Origin: Aequorivita soesokkakensis
GTDB taxonomy: Bacteria; Bacteroidota; Bacteroidia; Flavobacteriales; Flavobacteriaceae
Direction of reading: 5' to 3'
Length of the DNA: 64,000 bases
Assembly (NCBI RefSeq): GCF_001641085.1
Contig: NZ_LXIE01000008.1
Span: forward strand, 1-64,000
Shown here in pieces: positions 59,703 to 64,000 of the stretch. Every line of letters begins with the position of its first letter. Position 1 is the stretch's first letter. The notes beneath the pieces were generated by a model. It saw nothing but the letters and a program-made list of their open reading frames with translations, searched no databases and was not told where the DNA came from. Made by a program: the position numbers and the translations under genes.

Positions 59703-60695
59703 TTAAAGTTCGTTAAAAACTTTTTTATTCTTTATAAAATACTGAAATACAATAGATTTGATTGAAAAGTAAATTAAGTTTGAAGCAAATTTTTTCCTCT
59801 TTTGAAGAAATTTTGGAATGAAGCCATAAAAACTGAAGTGCGCTTTCAATACAGCGAAGAAATGTTTTGGTTTTCCCTGTGCCAAAAACTGAAATGCAGC
59901 AATGGCGTCCAATACCATTCTTATGAAAATTGCGGTGAAAGCTTTAGTTCCGCTTGCATTTTTCAACAGATTTAAAAGTGAATTCCGGAAGTTGTAGAAA
60001 GTTTTTTTAGGGTTTAGAGAAGCCAAGGTTGCGCCACCCACGTGATACACTTTTGAAGTACCAACGTAAAGTATTTTTCCACCTTTAGCCTGTAAACGCC
60101 AACAAAGATCTATTTCTTCTTGATGAGCAAAATAATCTTCATCAAGCGCACCGGCTTGCCAAAAAGCATCTGCCTTTACAAAAAGGCAAGCTCCTGATGC
60201 CCAAAATATTTCAGAAACATCATTGTATTGTCCTTCATCTTTTTCAACAGTATCGAAAATTCTTCCACGACAAAAGGGATAACCATATTTATCAATAAAA
60301 CCGCCCGCAGCGCCAGCATATTCAAAATAGTCCTTGTTTTTATAATCTAGTATTTTTGGCTGTGCGGCAACCATGGAAGCGTCTTTTTCAAATTCAGAGA
60401 TTATTGGTGGCAGCCAGTTTTTGGTCACTTCCACATCGCTGTTCAACAAAACGAAAATATCTTCAGAAAGATTTTTTAAAGCATCATTATAGCCTTTTGC
60501 ATAGCCGCCATTCACTTTGTTTTGGATGATTTTTACTTTGGGAAAAAATTCTGAAACGTATGAAACCGAAGTATCGGTGGAAGCATTATCTGCCAAATAA
60601 ATAGTGGCTTCGTGAGAAAATTTCACTACTGAGGGAAGAAATTTTTCCAACAAATCTTTTCCGTTCCAATTCAGGATGACTACAGCTACTTTCAC
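59703..60695 (-). CDS. Glycosyltransferase family 2 (rhamnosyltransferase-like)
   Basis: A GT2 enzyme. The N-terminus is VAVVILNWNGKDLLEKFL, followed by IYLADNASTDTSV, GGYAKGYNDAL and the DXD-type VLLNSDVEV (about residues 83-91). FWASGACLFVKADAF and AHQEEIDLCWRLQAKGG are typical. The C-terminus has a hydrophobic segment, so membrane contact is likely. It is 330 residues with a GTG start, and alone, away from the main glycan block. The linkage is unknown. Confidence 0.88.
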   Translation of the reverse strand: MKVAVVILNWNGKDLLEKFLPSVVKFSHEATIYLADNASTDTSVSYVSEFFPKVKIIQNKVNGGYAKGYNDALKNLSEDIFVLLNSDVEVTKNWLPPIISEFEKDASMVAAQPKILDYKNKDYFEYAGAAGGFIDKYGYPFCRGRIFDTVEKDEGQYNDVSEIFWASGACLFVKADAFWQAGALDEDYFAHQEEIDLCWRLQAKGGKILYVGTSKVYHVGGATLASLNPKKTFYNFRNSLLNLLKNASGTKAFTAIFIRMVLDAIAAFQFLAQGKPKHFFAVLKAHFSFYGFIPKFLQKRKKFASNLIYFSIKSIVFQYFIKNKKVFNEL

Positions 60696-60733
60696 GGGTA
60701 TAAAGATAGATTTTTGAAGTGTTTTTTCAGGAC

Positions 60734-61177
60734 TTATTTATAATTTGGAATTTCTTTCAAAAAAACATAGCGCTCATTTTCAAAATCCATTTGGCAGTAA
60801 TAATGTTCCAAACCATTGCTGACCATTAAATATTCAGCTTCCAATGCTAAATTATATCGGGCAATCTGATCAAAAGTAATTTGTGAAATTTCGATTGAGG
60901 GCGCTTTGCATTCCACAATTAAAAAAATACTGCCATCATTGTTAAAAACCACGATATCATATCGTTTTACGGTATTGTTAAGCTTTAGCTGTTTTTCAAC
61001 GTTTATAAGGCTTTTGGGATATTTTTTTTCTTTCAAAAGAAATTGAACAACGTGCAGACGAACCCATTCTTCGGGAGTGAGTACGACGAATTTTTTTCTA
61101 ATTTCATCAAAAACCAACGTTTTATTTTCGCTACTTTTGAAGCGAAACGAATATTCGGGGAAGTTGAGTTTTTGCAT
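60734..61177 (-). CDS. HsdR N-terminal-like PD-(D/E)xK nuclease-domain protein
   Basis: A 147-residue stand-alone domain related to the N-terminus of type I restriction HsdR subunits. The PD-(D/E)xK pattern can be seen: KRYDIVVFNNDGSIF followed by LIVECKAPSIEI, where the Asp and Glu-x-Lys would bind metal. HVVQFLLKEKKYP is a typical helix before it. No hsdM, hsdS or helicase is next to it, so it is not part of a restriction system here. It diverges from holA. The role is unknown. Confidence 0.83.
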   Translation of the reverse strand: MQKLNFPEYSFRFKSSENKTLVFDEIRKKFVVLTPEEWVRLHVVQFLLKEKKYPKSLINVEKQLKLNNTVKRYDIVVFNNDGSIFLIVECKAPSIEISQITFDQIARYNLALEAEYLMVSNGLEHYYCQMDFENERYVFLKEIPNYK

Positions 61178-61189
61178 TTACAAATATTC

Positions 61190-61248
61190 AAAATTTAATA
61201 TTCAAAATTCAAAATTAAGTTCCTTCAATCTAAAATCGTAAATCGTCC
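61190..61248. repeat. Low-complexity repeats before holA
   Basis: Direct repeats of ATTCAAAATT fill the divergent gap before holA, followed by TCTAAAATCGTAAATCG, also found at about 22797-22822. Confidence 0.55.
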
Positions 61249-61249
61249 A

Positions 61250-62254
61250 ATGCCGCTCGACAAAGTAAAATCCATAATCACTGATATTAAAAACGGAAAC
61301 ACAAAACCCATCTATTTTTTGATGGGCGAGGAGCCGTATTATATTGACGGCATTTCAAAATATATTGAAGAAAACGTTTTGTCTGAGGAAGAAAAAGGGT
61401 TTAATCAAATGGTGCTTTACGGCCGCGACGTTACTGTGGAAGACATTATCAGCAACGCCAAACGCTACCCGATGATGGCGGAAAAGCAGGTGGTGATTGT
61501 AAAGGAAGCACAAGATCTTTCGCGAACCATAGAAAATTTGGTTAGTTATGCAGATAATCCGCAGCCCACAACAGTTTTGGTGTTTTGCTACAAATATAAA
61601 ACGCTGGATAAACGAAAAAAGCTAGCCAAAACGGTTGCAAAGACAGGCGTTCTTTTTGAAAGTAAGAAACTGTATGAAAACCAAGTTCCCGATTGGATAA
61701 AGCGTGTTCTTGCTGGAAAAGGCTATACAATTACACCAAAAGCTGCGCAAATGCTGGTTGAGTTTCTTGGGAATGATTTGAGTAAAGTGAACAATGAGTT
61801 AGAGAAATTACAACTCATTTTAAAACCCGGTGAACAAATTACACCCCAAATTATTGAAGAGAATATTGGTATAAGTAAGGATTTCAACAATTTTGAACTT
61901 CAAAATGCAATAGGCGAAAAGGATATTAAAAAAGCTTTTGCCATTATTCAATATTTTTCGCAGAATCCGAAAAACAATCCATTGGTGATGACGGTAGCTT
62001 TGTTGTATAGTTTCTTTTCAAAATTGCTGAAATATCACGCGCTTTCCAATAAGGGGGATGCTGCAAAAGCGTTGGGCGTAAATCCTTATTTCGTAAAAGA
62101 CTATCAAACCGCAGCCCGAAATTATCCAATGAAAAAGGTGAGTGCCATTATTGCAGCAATCCGTGAAGCGGATATGAAAAGCAAAGGTGTGGGAGCCGCC
62201 AATCTTTCGCAAGGCGATTTGCTAAAGGAATTATTGGTAAAAATTTTTAATTGA
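61250..62254 (+). CDS. holA: DNA polymerase III subunit delta
   Basis: HolA opens the beta clamp as part of the clamp loader. The N-terminal domain begins with YFLMGEEPYYIDGISKYIEE, in the place of the family's loader motif, then DISNAKRYPMMAEKQVVIVKEA-like text. The central part has LVEFLGNDLSKVNNELEKLQ, and the C-terminal collar ends GVGAANLSQGDLLKELLVKI. At 334 residues the length is standard. It diverges from the HsdR-like gene and is followed by DoxX on the opposite strand. Confidence 0.92.
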   Translation: MPLDKVKSIITDIKNGNTKPIYFLMGEEPYYIDGISKYIEENVLSEEEKGFNQMVLYGRDVTVEDIISNAKRYPMMAEKQVVIVKEAQDLSRTIENLVSYADNPQPTTVLVFCYKYKTLDKRKKLAKTVAKTGVLFESKKLYENQVPDWIKRVLAGKGYTITPKAAQMLVEFLGNDLSKVNNELEKLQLILKPGEQITPQIIEENIGISKDFNNFELQNAIGEKDIKKAFAIIQYFSQNPKNNPLVMTVALLYSFFSKLLKYHALSNKGDAAKALGVNPYFVKDYQTAARNYPMKKVSAIIAAIREADMKSKGVGAANLSQGDLLKELLVKIFN

Positions 62255-62286
62255 AATTACTGCTAACTGCAACTGCGACTGAAAAC

Positions 62287-62664
62287 TCATTTTTTATCAA
62301 CTGAATATTTCCCCGCACCCAACAATGCAATTGCAATAAAACCGATTAAAAAAAGAATTGCTTTTTCTTTGGTTCCTAGTGGATCAGCGGCGTGAACAAT
62401 AAACGCTGCAATAGCCATTGTAATAATTACTGGAATTGAAGACAGTCGCGTTTTAAATCCAATAACAACTAAAATAGGGAATAGCACTTCGCTTAAAACG
62501 GCCAGGACCAATGAAGCGGGTTCGCCAATGCCAATGGGATCTCCAAAGGAAAAATCCCCCGAAAGCATCTTTAAAAGTTTGGGGATTCCGTGGGTCAGCA
62601 TCATTCCGCCGAAACCCACGCGAAGCAAAAGTAATCCTAGATTGTAATTGGTAGAGTTGTTCAT
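62287..62664 (-). CDS. DoxX-family membrane protein
   Basis: A four-helix membrane protein of the DoxX/DoxD-like family. The N-terminal motif LLLLRVGFGGMMLTHGIPKL (residues about 10-29) is typical, as is PLVLAVLSEVLFPILVVIGF-like text in the second helix. At 125 residues the length fits. Family members have been linked to quinone or thiosulfate redox and stress tolerance; the role here is unproven. It is monocistronic, next to menA on the opposite strand. Confidence 0.87.
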   Translation of the reverse strand: MNNSTNYNLGLLLLRVGFGGMMLTHGIPKLLKMLSGDFSFGDPIGIGEPASLVLAVLSEVLFPILVVIGFKTRLSSIPVIITMAIAAFIVHAADPLGTKEKAILFLIGFIAIALLGAGKYSVDKK

Positions 62665-62783
62665 AATTCTCGGTTTTCATTTAAAAGAAACGAATATAGG
62701 AAAACAAACTAGATGATGCCACCTGCCAAAAAATTGTTTCCGCTCTTTTTAAAATGTATTTTTACAGCTTCAAAAAAAATTGA

Positions 62784-63719
62784 ATGACAAAAATTAAAGC
62801 TTGGGTTGCCGCAGCGAGATTGCGAACGTTACCGCTTTCGGTTTCGGGGATTATTGTTGGAGCTTCTTTTGGAAATTTAGATTCTCTATTTGGGAAATCT
62901 TTTACGTGTTGTTTTGGGTGTCCAGCCGTTTGGCAGTCTAGTCTTTTCTGGCTCGCAATATTGGTTACGATCGGCTTTCAAGTGTTATCAAATTTCGCAA
63001 ACGATTACGGCGATGGCGTTCGTGGAACCGATGCTAAAAGAGAAGGCGAAAAACGAATGGTAGCTTCTGGAATTATTTCTCCGAAGCAGATGAAAATCGG
63101 GATGATTATTACTGGAATCATTACTTTCTTTTTGGCTACAATTTTAATTTTCATGGCTTTCGGGAATGAAAACTTTATCATTTCGTTTGTCTTTTTCAAC
63201 CTCACAATTGTTTCAATAATCGCAGCGGTAAAATATACAGTTGGTAAAAAGGCATACGGATATTCAGGTTTGGGAGATGTTTTTGTGTTTCTGTTCTTCG
63301 GATTGTTGAGCGTTTTGGGAAGTTATTATTTGTTCACCCATAATTTACATTGGCTTTTATTGTTACCCGCAATGGCGATTGGATGTTTTAGCACAGCAGT
63401 GCTAAACTTAAATAATATGCGCGATATTGAAAATGATGCAGCAACTGGAAAAAACACTTTGGTTGTAAAATTGGGCTCGAAAAAAGCAAAAAAATATCAT
63501 GTATTTCTATTGCTTTTAGGAATGGTTTGCGCAGTGATTTATACAGTTATAAATTATCGGGAACCTTGGCAATTTGTTTACCTAATTGCTTTTGTTCCTT
63601 TCCTCTTAAATATTAAAACCGTTTTTAAAAACAAATCACCAATGCTACTTGATGGCGAATTGAAAAAGGTTGCACTGAGCACTTTTTTCTTTGCAATCTT
63701 GTTTAGTATATTTATGTGA
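62784..63719 (+). CDS. menA: 1,4-dihydroxy-2-naphthoate polyprenyltransferase with a Cys-rich insert
   Basis: MenA attaches the prenyl chain to DHNA in menaquinone synthesis. The membrane enzyme has the Asp-rich site FANDYGDGVRGTDAKR (about residues 71-86), IKYTVGKKAYGYSGLGD-like text in the middle, and a second Asp motif NLNNMRDIENDAATGK. About nine helices follow the usual plan. Residues 37-53 (62892-62942, SFTCCFGCPAVWQSS) appear to be an extra Cys-rich segment between helices 1 and 2, with SLF on both sides. The metal sites are intact, so the enzyme is probably active. Confidence 0.92.
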   Translation: MTKIKAWVAAARLRTLPLSVSGIIVGASFGNLDSLFGKSFTCCFGCPAVWQSSLFWLAILVTIGFQVLSNFANDYGDGVRGTDAKREGEKRMVASGIISPKQMKIGMIITGIITFFLATILIFMAFGNENFIISFVFFNLTIVSIIAAVKYTVGKKAYGYSGLGDVFVFLFFGLLSVLGSYYLFTHNLHWLLLLPAMAIGCFSTAVLNLNNMRDIENDAATGKNTLVVKLGSKKAKKYHVFLLLLGMVCAVIYTVINYREPWQFVYLIAFVPFLLNIKTVFKNKSPMLLDGELKKVALSTFFFAILFSIFM

Positions 63720-63732
63720 TAAAAATTGCAAT

Positions 63733-64000
63733 ATGAAAATCACTTTTTACGGACAAAATAGTCTTGGCATTGAAATAAAGGGAAAACACATTTTGGTAGA
63801 TCCTTTCATTTCTGGAAATCCGCTTTCCAAAGAGAAAATTGACATAAACGATTTAAAAGCAGATTTTATCCTTTTAACCCACGCACACCAAGATCACACA
63901 TTAGATGCCGCAGCTATTGCAAGAAGGACAGGAGCAATAATAGTTAGCAATTATGAAATCGCAAACCATTACGAAGCAAAAGGAATCGAGGTTCACCCAA
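63733..64000 (+). CDS. Metal-dependent hydrolase, UPF0173/metallo-beta-lactamase fold (partial)
   Basis: The start of a metallo-beta-lactamase-fold hydrolase cut by the window end after about 89 codons. It begins MKITFYGQNSLGIEIKGKHI, has LVDPFISGNPLS and the zinc motif HAHQDH (within LLTHAHQDHT). This is the pattern of the UPF0173 family. It is 13 bp after menA in the same direction, so it may be in its transcript. Its substrate is unknown. Confidence 0.9.
   Translation, partial: MKITFYGQNSLGIEIKGKHILVDPFISGNPLSKEKIDINDLKADFILLTHAHQDHTLDAAAIARRTGAIIVSNYEIANHYEAKGIEVHP

Noticed and set aside
60734-61177. A type I restriction system
   Set aside because: Only the N-terminal nuclease-like domain is present; there is no hsdM, hsdS or helicase part nearby.

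Overview
The window is a chromosomal segment of a Bacteroidota bacterium, most likely a member of the Flavobacteriaceae; I do not name a genus. The evidence is a secreted peptidase with a type IX secretion sorting domain, flavobacterial marker families (DUF5606, DUF349, DUF7935-like, paired M16 peptidases, tandem DUF368 proteins), AT-rich DNA, weak Shine-Dalgarno signals, and several -7 boxes of the Bacteroidota type TAnnTTTG. Gene density is high, no gene-free gap exceeds 300 bp, and I see no tRNA, rRNA, CRISPR array, prophage or complete insertion sequence. Many starts are GTG or TTG.

Layout. 1-9.4 kb: tatC-kdsD, recQ, a YejK-like nucleoid protein, a pRiA4b ORF-3-like protein, heme A synthase, CCA-adding enzyme and TsaC. 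9.4-19 kb: a surface-glycan (probably lipooligosaccharide core) block with GT2, GT4 and GT9 glycosyltransferases, two WaaE-like enzymes, a deacetylase, two methyltransferases, a two-domain GT2 fusion and a Kdo/heptose-kinase-like protein. 19-30.6 kb: housekeeping genes (dapD, ruvX, def, mazG, aroE), a five-repeat DUF349 protein, two DUF368 polyprenyl-phosphate transporter homologues, a TPR protein and a class III aminotransferase. 30.6-36.5 kb: an OstA-like lipopolysaccharide-transport protein, purA, a Fur-family regulator and a RelA/SpoT enzyme. 37-47.7 kb: an M16 peptidase pair, a T9SS-exported M28 peptidase, recG, an M1 aminopeptidase and a patatin. 47.9-53.5 kb: a lipoprotein/membrane protein/histidine kinase/response regulator locus and an FMN glutamate-synthase-like protein. 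53.7-64 kb: uvrD-type helicase, a lipoprotein hydrolase, a second YrdC-family gene, an OmpA lipoprotein, a GT2, holA, DoxX, menA and the start of a metallo-hydrolase.

The most striking observation is in recG. The helicase is about 145 residues longer than usual because a DUF559 (Vsr-like, PD-(D/E)xK) endonuclease domain sits in frame between helicase motifs II and III. It is bounded by two imperfect inverted repeats, each of which is itself a hairpin, and no intein splicing blocks are visible. It looks like a small homing-type element that persists as a translated, non-spliced insertion in a conserved genome-maintenance gene. A 17-residue Cys-rich segment in MenA and a short repeat in the DUF349 protein may be smaller in-frame insertions. 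Other points of interest are a RecQ that has lost its zinc cysteines, a GT2-GT2 fusion made by internal duplication, an M16 pair with complementary active-site halves, an NTF2-like gene whose conserved N-terminus lies upstream of any normal start codon, and dispersed palindromic elements at gene ends.
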